Origin: Ramlibacter sp. Leaf400
GTDB taxonomy: Bacteria > Pseudomonadota > Gammaproteobacteria > Burkholderiales > Burkholderiaceae_C
Length of the DNA stretch: 64,000 bases
Reading direction: 5' to 3'
Assembly: GCF_001424545.1 (NCBI RefSeq)
Contig: NZ_LMQL01000009.1
Coordinates: 124,001-188,000, forward strand
Below are positions 46,051 to 55,040 of the stretch, piece by piece. A model generated the notes under the pieces. The model made no database searches and had not been told where the DNA came from. It saw nothing but the letters and a program-made list of their open reading frames with translations. The position numbers were made by a program, and so were the translations under genes. How positions within the stretch are numbered: the stretch's first letter is position 1; each line of letters begins with the position of its first letter.

Positions 46051-47105
46051 GCTTCGCCTCCCTTGACCATCAGTTCCTCGCACACCCTGCCCTCGCGCAC
46101 CACGACCAGGTCGTCCAGCATCACGGTGCAGTTGCGCATCGGGATGTCGATGTGGCAGGCCGTCGTGCGGCTGCCGCCCACCTCGTTGTTCGGGCCCAGG
46201 GACCACAGGAAGTTGCCGTCGAAGGCGCGCGCATCCATCCCGATGCTGGCCTCGCGGTCGTACAGGCCCAGCGTGCTCCAGCGGGCGCGCTTTTGCAGGC
46301 CCCAGCCGATGTGCGACAGCGCGTAGGCCTCCGGGTCGTGGAAGGACTCGACGTAGTCGCGCAGCAGCTCGGCATCGAGCCCGCCTTCGATGGCGCGCAC
46401 GTAGCCGCCTTCGACCTGCAGGGTGACCGGCGCCTGCACGTAGCACTTCTGCGGCAGCAGGATGTCGCCGCGGTCGAGCACCACGGTGCCGTCGCTGCCG
46501 CCTTCGTCGGCCCACGTGAGGATGAAGCCGCTGGGCCAGTGGTCCCAGCGTCCCGGCTGGTCGACCAGGCCGTATTCCTGCACCACCGGGTACTGGCCCA
46601 GCGAGCAGGTCAGGTCCGTCCCGGCCCGGGAACGCACGCGCATCGTCTTGCGGCCTTCGAACAGGCGCGCGGCCGACTGCACCCGCTCTTTGTCGGCGAG
46701 CGTGGGCACCATGCGCACCAGCACCTCGGGCGGTTCCACCGCCAGCAGGATGCGCGTGCCCGAGGACAGGATGTCGTGCTGCTCGGGCGAGAACAGCAGC
46801 GTCATCAGGTCCAGCACGTAGTCGCTCGCCTTCAGGGCGGCGATGGCCGGGCGGTTGCCGGTCAGCGGCGTGGTGCCCAGGTACGCGAGCGGATCGCGGC
46901 TGAGGGATTTCTCCGCGTTGACCGACGAGAGGTCGAGGCGGCTCACGCAGGCGCCGCGCGCGCTGGCCGAGGCGATGGCGCAGCGCAGGGTCTGCGGGTG
47001 CGTGCTTTCGCTGGTGAGCACGGTCACCATCTGCCCGGCGCGCACGCCCGACAGCGACAGCACCTGGTCCCAGGCGCGGACCAGGTCCGCATCACTCACG
47101 GCCAT
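46047..47105 (-). CDS. nicX: NicX, 2,5-dihydroxypyridine 5,6-dioxygenase
   Basis: 352 residues. It aligns from memory along the full length of Pseudomonas NicX: ILLAVEPPEVLVRMVPT, LGQYPVVQEYG, QPGRWDHWPSGFI, NEVGGSRTTACHIDIPMRNC. The three Fe(II) ligands fall at exactly the known positions: His265 (SHIGWG), His318 and Asp320 (CHIDIP). It opens 2,5-dihydroxypyridine to N-formylmaleamate. The 5' end overlaps nicD by 14 bases and its stop overlaps nicF, so expression is tightly coupled. Confidence 0.96.
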   Translation of the reverse strand: MAVSDADLVRAWDQVLSLSGVRAGQMVTVLTSESTHPQTLRCAIASASARGACVSRLDLSSVNAEKSLSRDPLAYLGTTPLTGNRPAIAALKASDYVLDLMTLLFSPEQHDILSSGTRILLAVEPPEVLVRMVPTLADKERVQSAARLFEGRKTMRVRSRAGTDLTCSLGQYPVVQEYGLVDQPGRWDHWPSGFILTWADEGGSDGTVVLDRGDILLPQKCYVQAPVTLQVEGGYVRAIEGGLDAELLRDYVESFHDPEAYALSHIGWGLQKRARWSTLGLYDREASIGMDARAFDGNFLWSLGPNNEVGGSRTTACHIDIPMRNCTVMLDDLVVVREGRVCEELMVKGGEA

Positions 47106-47919
47106 GGGAGCCTCCGTCGAAGGTGCATCCCAGGTGCTCGCCGAGCAGGCGCAAGAACCCCTCCTCGTCGTCCCAGGGGATCATGTGGCCCGCGTTCGCC
47201 GCGGTGGCTTGCCGCAGCCCGGGTGCGAGCCGGGCGATCTCGGCCAGGTCCTGCGGCAGGATCACGCCGCCGCGGCCAGCGGCCATCAGCAGGCCGGGCG
47301 TGCGCAGCCTGGGCAGGTCGGCATGGATGTCGTCCTCGTGGAAACCGTTGTAGGCCTGGACCACGGCGGCCTCGTCGCAGGTGTGCAGCCATTCGGCGCG
47401 CAGCTGCAGCTGCTGCTCGGTCCAGGTGGGCGAGAACGCGCGCAGCCCCTGCGCATCGGTGCCCTGCGTCGCGAGGCGGATGGAGTCCACGTACCACGAC
47501 AGGGGCGCGGGGTACGGCCGGCGGCCGGGTCCCGTCACCGGCGGGTCCACCAGCAGCAGGTGACCGATGCGTTCGGGGTTGCGCGCGGCGGCGCGGATCG
47601 CCACGCGCGCGCCCATGGAGTGCCCGAGCACGATCGCCTCGCGCCACTGCAGCGCGTCCAGCAGGCCGGTCACGTCGGCGGCCATCGCGTCCAGGCTGGC
47701 GTCCAGCCCGGGCCGGCTTTCGGACAGGCCGCGGCCGCGGAAGTCGAGCACGTGCACGTCGTAGTGCTGCGCGAGACGTTCCGCCACGAAACCCCAGGTG
47801 ATCGCCGGGCTGGTGATGCCGGGCAGCAGCAGCAGGCGCTTGCCCTGGCCGCCGTAGCGCAGCAGGTGCAGGCGCACGCCGTTGGCTCGCACTTGCAAGC
47901 CGTGGCAGAACCGGGTCAT
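47092..47919 (-). CDS. nicD: NicD, N-formylmaleamate deformylase
   Basis: 275 residues from the ATG at 47919, overlapping the nicE stop by 4 bases. Alpha/beta hydrolase with VRANGVRLHLLRYGGQGK, LPGITSPAITWGFVAERL, nucleophile Ser101 (VLGHSMGARV), VDPPVTGPGRRPYP and the terminal NAGHMIPWDDEEGF His. These blocks match P. putida NicD closely. It hydrolyses N-formylmaleamate to maleamate and formate. Confidence 0.95.
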   Translation of the reverse strand: MTRFCHGLQVRANGVRLHLLRYGGQGKRLLLLPGITSPAITWGFVAERLAQHYDVHVLDFRGRGLSESRPGLDASLDAMAADVTGLLDALQWREAIVLGHSMGARVAIRAAARNPERIGHLLLVDPPVTGPGRRPYPAPLSWYVDSIRLATQGTDAQGLRAFSPTWTEQQLQLRAEWLHTCDEAAVVQAYNGFHEDDIHADLPRLRTPGLLMAAGRGGVILPQDLAEIARLAPGLRQATAANAGHMIPWDDEEGFLRLLGEHLGCTFDGGSHGRE

Positions 47920-48689
47920 GACGCCACCGCCGCGGAGCGCGCGTACGCGCCGGACAAGAGGGCTCCGGCGTTGGGCACGACCGGGTCGAGCCCCAGTGCG
48001 CCGAGCATGCTGTAGACGGTGCACACCGCGGCCGACACCACGGGGATGCCGATTCGGTCCTGCACCGGCTGGATCGACGCCAGCGAGGGCATCTGCACGC
48101 AGGCCGAGAGCACCACGGCGTCGCAGTTGGCGGTGTTGAGCTTCCTGGACAGCTCGATCGGCGCGCGCGGGTCGCGGGCGCCGACGGCCAGGTTGTCCTG
48201 GATCTCGAGAGAGACCGCGTCCTGCACCTCGAACCCCTCGTTCTCGATGTAGTCCACGACCAGCGCCGTGAGCGGCTTCATGTAGGGCGTGAGCACCGCG
48301 ATCTTGCGGGCGCCCAGCGTCCGCAGCCCATCGATCAGCGCGCCGGCGCTGGTGACCACGGGCGCCGCCGCGCCGTTCTCCACCGTCAGCGAATGCAGGC
48401 GCTGCTCGGACTGCCGGTGGTAGCCGCGGCCCATGCTCATGATGGCGACCAGGCAGGCATAGCCCAGGACATCCACGCGCGCATCGGACAGCTCGAGCGC
48501 GCAGCGGCCGGAGTCGCCGTCCATCTTCGCCAGTTCTTCCTTCGTCACGTGCTTCATGCGCATGCGCGAGGAGTGGAAGCTGAAGCGCTCGGGCGCCACG
48601 GCCTCGCGGGCGCGCAGCATGGCCGGGATCTCCGTCTCCATGGTGGTGTTGGAACTGGGCACGATCTGGCCGACGCGGAAGTTCTTCAT
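47916..48689 (-). CDS. nicE: NicE, maleate cis-trans isomerase
   Basis: 257 residues from the ATG at 48689. Asp/Glu-racemase fold with VGQIVPSSNTTMETEIPAML, FSFHSSRMRMKHVTKEEL, GYACLVAIMSMG (Cys79) and LSACVQMPSL (Cys197), the two catalytic cysteines of maleate isomerase. It converts maleate to fumarate, the exit of the pathway. It is 11 bases downstream of the nicC-like gene and overlaps nicD. Confidence 0.95.
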   Translation of the reverse strand: MKNFRVGQIVPSSNTTMETEIPAMLRAREAVAPERFSFHSSRMRMKHVTKEELAKMDGDSGRCALELSDARVDVLGYACLVAIMSMGRGYHRQSEQRLHSLTVENGAAAPVVTSAGALIDGLRTLGARKIAVLTPYMKPLTALVVDYIENEGFEVQDAVSLEIQDNLAVGARDPRAPIELSRKLNTANCDAVVLSACVQMPSLASIQPVQDRIGIPVVSAAVCTVYSMLGALGLDPVVPNAGALLSGAYARSAAVAS

Positions 48690-48700
48690 CGCGAGACTCC

Positions 48701-49927
48701 TCAGGCGGCCAGCGGGGTGTCGAAGCGGCTGGTGCAGGACACCGCGTCGTACTCGTAGATCCATTCGGCGCGGATGCCCACGGCGTTGGGATTGCGTTCC
48801 TGCTCGCGCTGGTACTCGAGGTCGCGCTTGCGCTGCTCTTCCGGCGACGACAGGTGGTAGGTCCGGCCGCGTTCGCGCGCCTGCAGCTGCACCCGGCTCG
48901 TGCGCGGGCGGCGCTCGGCCTCGTAGGCGGCCAGCGCGGCGGGCACGTCGCTGCGGAAGTGGTCCAGCGCGCAGGCCAGCACGTAGCCGTCCTCGATGGC
49001 CATCGCGGCGCCCTGCGACAGGAAGGGCAGCATCGGGTGCGCCGCGTCGCCCAGCAGCGTGGCGTGGCCGACCGACCAGCGGTCCATCGGGTCGCGGTCG
49101 AACAGGCCCCACTTGAAGGTCTGGGTGCGGTCCGTGTTCTCGAACAGGCGGATCAGGTTCTCGTGCCAGCCGGCGTAGAACGACAGCAGCTCCTCGGTGG
49201 TGCTCGGCTCGGTCCAGCCTTCCTTCACCCAGGCCGGCGACTCGCCCACGGCGACGATGTTCACCGCCGCGCCGCCCTTCACGTAGTAGGTGACGACGTG
49301 GGCCTTGGGGCCCATCCAGAAGGAAGCGTCGGGGCTGACGTAGGGCAGCGGGTGCCGGTCCACCGGGACCAGCGCGCGCCAGCACATGTGGCCGGTGTAG
49401 CGGGCCTTGTCCGCGCCCCACAGGGCGTCGCGCACCGCCGAGTGGATGCCGTCGGCGCCGACCACCACGTCGGCCAGGTAGCGGGTGCCGTCGTCAAGGA
49501 CCACGGTCGCGCCGCCCGAAGTGGTTTCCACGCCGGTGCAGCGCACGCCGAAGCGCACCGACTCGGCCGGCAGGCCCGCGCACAGGATCGCGTGCAGGTC
49601 GGCGCGGTGCACGTGGTAGAACTCGGCGCCGAACAGGCCCGGGGCCGTGGCCTTCAGCGGCGTGCGGAACAGCTCGGTGGCCGTCTCCCAGTTGCGGCCC
49701 ACCATCGCCTCGGGCAGGAAGCCCACCCGCGCCAGCTCCTTCTCCAGGCCCAGCGCCTTGAGCACCTTCACGGCGTTGGGCGTGATCTGCACGCCGGCGC
49801 CGATCTCGCCGAAGGCCGACGCCCGCTCGAACAGACGGAACTCGATGCCGCGCGCGTGCAGGGCCCGCGCCAGCGTCACACCACCGATGCCGCCGCCGAC
49901 GATGGCGACGCGCAAGACTTTGCTCAT
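48701..49927 (-). CDS. nicC: FAD monooxygenase, probable 6-hydroxynicotinate 3-monooxygenase
   Basis: 408 residues. Class A flavin hydroxylase: FAD motif VAIVGGGIGGVTLARALHAR, DG motif VVVGADGIHSAVRDALWG and GD motif LLGDAAHPMLPFLSQGAAMA. NicC does decarboxylative hydroxylation of 6-hydroxynicotinate to 2,5-dihydroxypyridine, exactly the NicX substrate. Similarity to Pseudomonas NicC is only moderate and this protein has a longer C-terminal tail (about 25 residues). A picolinate-pathway hydroxylase (PicB-type) is an alternative. First gene of the operon, divergent from tetR. Confidence 0.8.
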   Translation of the reverse strand: MSKVLRVAIVGGGIGGVTLARALHARGIEFRLFERASAFGEIGAGVQITPNAVKVLKALGLEKELARVGFLPEAMVGRNWETATELFRTPLKATAPGLFGAEFYHVHRADLHAILCAGLPAESVRFGVRCTGVETTSGGATVVLDDGTRYLADVVVGADGIHSAVRDALWGADKARYTGHMCWRALVPVDRHPLPYVSPDASFWMGPKAHVVTYYVKGGAAVNIVAVGESPAWVKEGWTEPSTTEELLSFYAGWHENLIRLFENTDRTQTFKWGLFDRDPMDRWSVGHATLLGDAAHPMLPFLSQGAAMAIEDGYVLACALDHFRSDVPAALAAYEAERRPRTSRVQLQARERGRTYHLSSPEEQRKRDLEYQREQERNPNAVGIRAEWIYEYDAVSCTSRFDTPLAA

Positions 49928-49998
49928 CCAGATCTCCTGAGTTGCCGATGCGGCGGGCGGAAGGCTCGCCGCGTGCCTGCATTGAAACGGAAATTAAA

Positions 49999-50030
49999 CG
50001 ATCGACCAAATCAATTTAAATGGTCGACCA
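49999..50030. promoter_or_regulatory. Two operator-like sites between nicC and tetR
   Basis: CGATCGACCA (49999-50008) and the perfect palindrome TGGTCGACCA (50021-50030) share the core TCGACCAAAT and start 22 bases apart, two helical turns. They lie in the divergent promoter region and are good candidates for binding by the TetR-family protein. Confidence 0.6.
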
Positions 50031-50106
50031 AATAGTGGGGTTACAGGCCCTGGCCGCGGGGTGCGCGCGCAGGCGCTTGGGTAGACTGGGCGGCTTGCCT
50101 GATCCC

Positions 50107-50898
50107 ATGACCGCCCGCCCCAAATCCGCCCCCCGCCCCGCCCCCGTCGCCGCGCCCGTCGGCCGCAGCGGGGTGGCCACCCCGGCCCGCAAACGCGGTT
50201 CGGCGCGCACCGGTCCGGGCCGTCCGGAAGGCGAATCCAACCTGCGGGAAAAGATCCTGGACGCGGCCGAGATCACGTTCGCCGAGCTCGGCTACGCCGG
50301 CACCACCTTGCGCCTGGTGGCCGACGCCGCCAGCGTGACGCAGGCGCTGATCAGCTACTACTTCGGCTCCAAGCACGGCCTGTTCGAGGCGACTTTCCTG
50401 CGCCGGGGCCTGCCGATCTCGCAGCAGCGCACGGCCAACCTCGAGGCCCTGCAGGCGAGCGGCAAGCAGATCCGGTTGCGCGACCTGGTGCAGGCCTTCC
50501 TCTCGCCGGTGCTCGCGCTGCGGGCCACGCCGGAAGGCCGCCCCTTCCTGCGCCTGCAGGCGCGGCTGCACACGGAGCCGCCGAGCGTTTCGTACGAGCT
50601 GCGCACGCGGGTGTACGACTACTCCACCCGCCAGTACGTGGAAGCGCTCAAGCTCGCCCTGCCCGACCTGCCCGAACAGGACGTCTACTGGCGGATGGCG
50701 CTCATGGTCGGCGCCTACATGTACGCCTTCTCGGACACGCACCGCCTGGAGGTGACCGCACCCGGGCTGGTGGACCTGGACGACACCGAGGCGATCCTGG
50801 ACCAGATCACCGCATTCGTGGTCGCAGGTCTTCAGGCGCCGCCGAGCACGGCCGCTACGGCAGCGGGCTCGCCGCGGCGGGCGGCCTCAGCACGCTGA
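50107..50898 (+). CDS. TetR-family transcriptional regulator of the nic operon
   Basis: 263 residues from the ATG at 50107; an upstream GTG extension is unlikely. A Pro/Ala/Arg-rich leader of about 45 residues precedes the HTH: ILDAAEITFAELGYAGTTLR and VTQALISYYFGSKHGLFEAT. The C-terminal ligand domain is of the CecR/YbiH-like type. It is divergent from the nicC-like gene with two operator-like repeats in between, so it probably represses the nic operon until a pathway intermediate binds. Confidence 0.92.
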   Translation: MTARPKSAPRPAPVAAPVGRSGVATPARKRGSARTGPGRPEGESNLREKILDAAEITFAELGYAGTTLRLVADAASVTQALISYYFGSKHGLFEATFLRRGLPISQQRTANLEALQASGKQIRLRDLVQAFLSPVLALRATPEGRPFLRLQARLHTEPPSVSYELRTRVYDYSTRQYVEALKLALPDLPEQDVYWRMALMVGAYMYAFSDTHRLEVTAPGLVDLDDTEAILDQITAFVVAGLQAPPSTAATAAGSPRRAASAR

Positions 50899-50983
50899 CC
50901 ACCCTCCACGCGCGGGCCGCCAGCCCGGCGGCCGAGACGCTGGCCCAGACGAGCACGAGGGTGCCGGGGTCGACGAGGTTCAT
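50855..50983 (-). CDS. Possible 42-residue single-helix membrane peptide
   Basis: MNLVDPGTLVLVWASVSAAG begins a short frame with one hydrophobic helix and an Arg/Pro tail. It overlaps the 3' end of the tetR gene by 44 bases and has no clear ribosome site. It may be a chance frame. Confidence 0.25.
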   Translation of the reverse strand: MNLVDPGTLVLVWASVSAAGLAARAWRVVSVLRPPAAASPLP

Positions 50984-51074
50984 GATCACGGCCGTTCTTT
51001 CGGGGGACGGGCGGCAGCGGACCCGAGCGCATGCCCTGCTGTCCTGCACGTGGCGCCGGGCTTCGTGGCGGCCG

Positions 51075-52064
51075 TCAATCCACCTTCAACCCCGCGTCGC
51101 GGATGACCGGGGCCCAGCGGGTGATCTCGTCGCGGGTGATCGCGGCGAGTTCCCCCGGCCCCGCTTTCATGGCGGTCGCGCCCTGCGCGGCGAAGAAGGC
51201 TTCCATCTCGGGCAGGGCCTGGACGGACGCGACGGCCTTGCGCATCTGTTCGATGTGCTCCTTGGGTACCCCCTTGGGCGCATACATGGCCACCCACAGC
51301 TCGCCGACCAGGCCCGGCACCGTGTCGTTGGCGAGCGGGACATTCGGCAGCGCCGGCGCGCGCTGCAGCGAGGGCACCGCCAGGGCCTTGAGCTGCCCCG
51401 ACTTCACGAACTGCAGCGAGGCCGGGATGGTGCTGACCATGATGTCGAGGTTGCCGCCGATCACGTCGGTGAGCGCCGGCGCGACGCCCTTGTAGGGCAC
51501 GTGCGTGATCTGCACGCCCTGCGACTTCTTTGCCATCTCCATCAGCAGGTGCGAGAACGTGCCGTTGCCCGACGAGCCGTAGCTCAGCTTGCCCGGGTCC
51601 TTGCGGGCCAGCGCGATCAGTTCGGCCAGCGTGTTGGCGGGGAATTTCGGGTGGACCACGATCGCGTGCTGCACGACGGCGATGCCCGACACCGGTTCGA
51701 AGTCGTTGATCGGGTCGAACCCGGTGGACTTGTACAGGCTGGGATTGACCGCCTGGGCGCTGTTGACCGTGACCAGCCACACGCTGCCGTCCTTGGGCGC
51801 CGACTTCGCCACCCATGCGGACCCCACGTTGCCGCCCGCGCCCGGCCGGTTCTCCACGACCACGTTGGTTCCCGGCAGGAATTGCGGCAGGCGGGCCGCG
51901 ACGTTGCGCGCCATGACGTCGTTCGAGCCGCCGGCCGTCTGCGGCACCAGCAGGACGATCGACTTGGGCAGCTGCCCCTGTGCGAACACTGGCACGCTGG
52001 TGGCGAGCGGCGCCAGCGCAAGGGCGGCCGCGACGCGGCGGCGCAGAGGATCGATCTGGCTCAT
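51075..52064 (-). CDS. Bug-family periplasmic solute receptor (copy 4)
   Basis: 329 residues from the ATG at 52064, overlapping the CaiB stop by 4 bases. Signal peptide LRRRVAAALALAPLATSVPV; mature part LPKSIVLLVPQTAGGSNDV, GTNVVVENRPGAGGNVGSAW and THVPYKGVAPALTDVIGG. It is the last gene of the CitE-CaiB-Bug operon, so its ligand is probably the acid activated by the CoA-transferase. Confidence 0.92.
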   Translation of the reverse strand: MSQIDPLRRRVAAALALAPLATSVPVFAQGQLPKSIVLLVPQTAGGSNDVMARNVAARLPQFLPGTNVVVENRPGAGGNVGSAWVAKSAPKDGSVWLVTVNSAQAVNPSLYKSTGFDPINDFEPVSGIAVVQHAIVVHPKFPANTLAELIALARKDPGKLSYGSSGNGTFSHLLMEMAKKSQGVQITHVPYKGVAPALTDVIGGNLDIMVSTIPASLQFVKSGQLKALAVPSLQRAPALPNVPLANDTVPGLVGELWVAMYAPKGVPKEHIEQMRKAVASVQALPEMEAFFAAQGATAMKAGPGELAAITRDEITRWAPVIRDAGLKVD

Positions 52065-53233
52065 GGTTCTGTCTCCTGCTGGCGGGTTGGCGGCGTGACC
52101 AGGTGCTGGTCCTGCCCGATCTGCGGCGCCGTGCTGCGGATGCGTCCCGGCGTGCGGGACAGGCGCGGGAACACGTTGTGCATCACGACGCTGCCCAGCT
52201 CTGGGTCGGGCACCTCGACCAGCACCTCGCGCTCCCTGACGTGCGGGTGCTGCATCAGTTCGTCGACGTTCAGCACCGGCCCCACGGTCACCTCGTGCCG
52301 GCCGAAATGGGCCAGGTTCTCCTGCAGCGTCCGCTGTCCGATGAAGCCGCCGATCAACTCGTCGAGCGCATCGACGTTGGCGATGCGCGCGGCGTTGTCC
52401 ACGAAGAGCGGATCGCGCGCGAGTTCGGGCCGGCCGATGGCCGCCAGCACCCTTTCGGCCATGCGCTGGGTGGAGCCCGACATCACCATCCAGTGCCCGT
52501 CGCTGCACAGGTAGGCGTTGCGCGGCGCGGCATTCTCCGCGCGGTTGCCCAGCCGCCGCGGGCGCCTGCCGGTGTGCTGGTAGATCGCCGCATCGGGGCC
52601 GAGCACGCCGATCATCGGCTCCAGCAGCGAGAGGTCGACGACCTGCCCCTCGCCGCCATTGACTTCCACCTCGCGCACGGCCGCGAGCGTGGCGAAGGCG
52701 CCCGAGAGGCCGGCGATCATGTCGGCCAGGCCCAGGTTGGGCAGGGCGGGCGGCTTGTCCGGAAAGCCGTTGCGTTCGGCGAAGCCGCTGAACGCCTCGA
52801 CCAGCGTGCCGAAGCCCGGCCGCTCGGCGTAAGGGCCCGTCTGGCCCCAGCCGGAGATGCGGACGATCACCAGCTTCGGGTTGACGGCGTGCAGGTCGTC
52901 GGGACCGAGGCCGAAAGCCTCCATGCCGCCATGGCGGAAGCTCTCGATCACCACCTGCGCCTGCGGCACCAGCTGGAGCAGGGCGTTGCGATCGCCTTCG
53001 TCCTTGAGGTCGAGCCGGATGCTCTTCTTGTTGCGGCCGTAGACCTTCCACCACAGGGCCTTGCCGCCGTTCTTCCAGTCGCGAAGGGTGTCGCCCTGCG
53101 CGCTTTCCACCTTGATGACTTCGGCGCCGAAGTCGGCCAGCTGCAGCGTGAGCATGTTGCCTGCCATCAGGCGGGACAGGTCCAGCACGCGGATGCCCGC
53201 CAGGGGCAGGCGGCTGGTGGCGCTCTCCTTCAT
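52061..53233 (-). CDS. CaiB/BaiF-type (class III) CoA-transferase, copy 2
   Basis: 390 residues. IRVLDLSRLMAGNMLTLQLA, FGAEVIKVESAQGDTL, the GRNKKSIRLDLKD segment, ISGWGQTGPYAERPGFGTL and catalytic Asp171 (NLGLADMIAGLSG). It is clearly paralogous to the copy at 31700, sharing the AGN variant of the usual AGP loop. Start and stop overlap the CitE-like gene and the Bug gene by 4 bases each, so all three are translated as a unit. Confidence 0.93.
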   Translation of the reverse strand: MKESATSRLPLAGIRVLDLSRLMAGNMLTLQLADFGAEVIKVESAQGDTLRDWKNGGKALWWKVYGRNKKSIRLDLKDEGDRNALLQLVPQAQVVIESFRHGGMEAFGLGPDDLHAVNPKLVIVRISGWGQTGPYAERPGFGTLVEAFSGFAERNGFPDKPPALPNLGLADMIAGLSGAFATLAAVREVEVNGGEGQVVDLSLLEPMIGVLGPDAAIYQHTGRRPRRLGNRAENAAPRNAYLCSDGHWMVMSGSTQRMAERVLAAIGRPELARDPLFVDNAARIANVDALDELIGGFIGQRTLQENLAHFGRHEVTVGPVLNVDELMQHPHVREREVLVEVPDPELGSVVMHNVFPRLSRTPGRIRSTAPQIGQDQHLVTPPTRQQETEP

Positions 53234-54141
53234 GCGGCCTCCTTGCGAGCACGCGCGCGGCGTGCCTGCAGGGCATCGTAGCGCGCGAGGAACCTGCGCG
53301 CCTTCACGGCGATCGGCTCGTCGATCATGCGGCCCTCGTGCGCGACGGCGCCCCGGCCCGCGGCCACGGATGCGTCGAAGACCTCCAGCAGGCGGCGCGC
53401 CTTATCGGCTTCCTCGGCAGTCCCGCCGAACACCTCGTTGACGATCGGCACCTGCGCCGGATGGATGCAGATGGCTCCGCGCATGCCGATCGCCTTGGCC
53501 TGGAGGGCCACCGCGCGGTACGCGGCGGTGTCGGTGAACTCGGCCACGGTGCCGGGCAAGCCCATGGGTTGCAGGCCCGCGGAAGCGGCGGCCAGCGCCA
53601 GCATCTGCGCCGGGACCGCCATGCCTTGCGGGGCCGAGGCGATCCCCATGGAGGCGCCGAAGTCCTCGGTGCCGAAGAGCAGGCCGGCCAGCCGGGGCGA
53701 GGATTGCGCGATCGCCTGGGCATTGCAGATGGCCAGCGCCGATTCCAGCAGCGCGACCACGCGGACGCTGCCGGCCACGCGCCCCAACCGTGCTTCCAGC
53801 GCCCGCATGTCCTCGTCGAGCTGCACGACCTGAGCGGGCGTCTCCACCTTGGGCACCAGCAGGCCGTCGGCGCCCGCGGCGATCGCCGCCTCCAGGTCGG
53901 CCGCCAGCAGGTCGGGCTCGTTGTTCACGCGGACATGGATGGGCACGCCCGCGCTTTCCTGCAGTCGAGGCACGAAGGCCGCGAGGTTGGCGCGGGCGGC
54001 CGCCTTGGCAGGGCGGGCCACCGCGTCCTCGAGGTCCAGGATCAGCGCGTCGGCACCTCGCTGCCCGGCCTTGGCGAGGAAGCGGTCCGTGTCGGCCGGC
54101 ACGAACAGCATGGAACAGGGTTCGACAGGGGTGGGGCTCAT
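53230..54141 (-). CDS. HpcH/HpaI (CitE-like) lyase, copy 2
   Basis: 303 residues. CSMLFVPADTDRFLAKAGQR, ALILDLEDAVARPAKAAAR, LLVPKVETPAQV, VVALLESALAI, FGTEDFGASMGI and CIHPAQVPIVNEVF. Same family as the copy at 32908, with an acid-rich metal site. First gene of the CitE-CaiB-Bug operon; it would cleave the CoA ester made by the next enzyme. Citramalyl-, malyl- or related CoA esters are candidate substrates. Confidence 0.92.
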   Translation of the reverse strand: MSPTPVEPCSMLFVPADTDRFLAKAGQRGADALILDLEDAVARPAKAAARANLAAFVPRLQESAGVPIHVRVNNEPDLLAADLEAAIAAGADGLLVPKVETPAQVVQLDEDMRALEARLGRVAGSVRVVALLESALAICNAQAIAQSSPRLAGLLFGTEDFGASMGIASAPQGMAVPAQMLALAAASAGLQPMGLPGTVAEFTDTAAYRAVALQAKAIGMRGAICIHPAQVPIVNEVFGGTAEEADKARRLLEVFDASVAAGRGAVAHEGRMIDEPIAVKARRFLARYDALQARRARARKEAA

Positions 54142-54256
54142 GCGGCCATTTTGGCGCGCCTTTGCGCTGGCGCCACGAGTTGCCGTCCAGGGGCGAGCGC
54201 CGTGGGCAGTCAGCTGACCGGTGGCTCAGCGCGTTGGCCGCGAGACGGCTCAGGTC

Positions 54257-54466
54257 CTAGTGCGCGACGCTGAGGGCCTGCAGCTGGTCGACTTTCCTCT
54301 GTGCATCCACCAGCAGCTTCCTCACCTCCTCGATGGAACTGCGCTTGATGCTCCCGTCCTTCACGAGCGAATCAAGGCTGCGGAGCATGTCCTGCAGCTC
54401 ATCGCGCTTCTTCACGGCGTCCTGCCACTCGTCCCGTCTTGCCTTGCCTTGTTTCCGAGGATCCAT
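54257..54466 (-). CDS. Small coiled-coil protein
   Basis: 69 residues, strongly helical and charged (KARRDEWQDAVKKRDELQDM, SIEEVRKLLVDAQRKVDQLQ). There is no signal peptide. Composition differs from shadow frames, and the start at 54466 is an ATG. Function unknown. Confidence 0.55.
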   Translation of the reverse strand: MDPRKQGKARRDEWQDAVKKRDELQDMLRSLDSLVKDGSIKRSSIEEVRKLLVDAQRKVDQLQALSVAH

Positions 54467-54727
54467 CAGCTGTCCCTGTCAGGTTCCGAACTCCAAACCC
54501 TCCCGCACAGCCTTGTTCAGGTGCCCAGCACGGTGCAATGAGGCCTTGGAGATGAACGCTGGGGGCCGCTGGTTTATTCCCTCCGTTCCGGGCGATTCAG
54601 GGTCGCGATAGTCGAGCTGGCCTGGAAGCGCTGGTGCGACGTCATCCTGATGGTGAGTCCCGGGAACCTGGACGCATAGGAGAGACACGTCTCCCGTTCC
54701 AGAATGCCGGGGTCTGGAGGTCTTTCC

Positions 54728-55015
54728 ATGCTAAAGCTCAACGCGGTGCTGCTGGCTTCGGCCCTTGCGGGATGCAGCACTCCAATCAGTCAAGGCGGCA
54801 AGTCCGAGATCGTGTCTGCCGCTAACGAGACGATCCGCATGCGCTGGAATCCGCAACTCACGAACGAGCGCGAGATGCGGTCCGTAGCGATCGCCTTCTG
54901 TGGCGGCCGGGATGTCGACGAGCTCCAGTCCTTGCCGGACACCGATGCTTCAAGCGGCCTGCAGGCGAAGACCTGGCGCTGCAAACTGTTCCCCGGGTTC
55001 GCTGGCGGTCGGTAG
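54728..55015 (+). CDS. Small lipoprotein
   Basis: 95 residues from the ATG at 54728. The lipoprotein signal MLKLNAVLLASALAGCSTP has a clear lipobox ALAGC with Cys17. The mature part has two more Cys (FCGGRD, WRCKLF) that could pair. No family recognised. Confidence 0.65.
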   Translation: MLKLNAVLLASALAGCSTPISQGGKSEIVSAANETIRMRWNPQLTNEREMRSVAIAFCGGRDVDELQSLPDTDASSGLQAKTWRCKLFPGFAGGR

Positions 55016-55040
55016 TGGTTCTGTGATTCGGCCTATTGGC

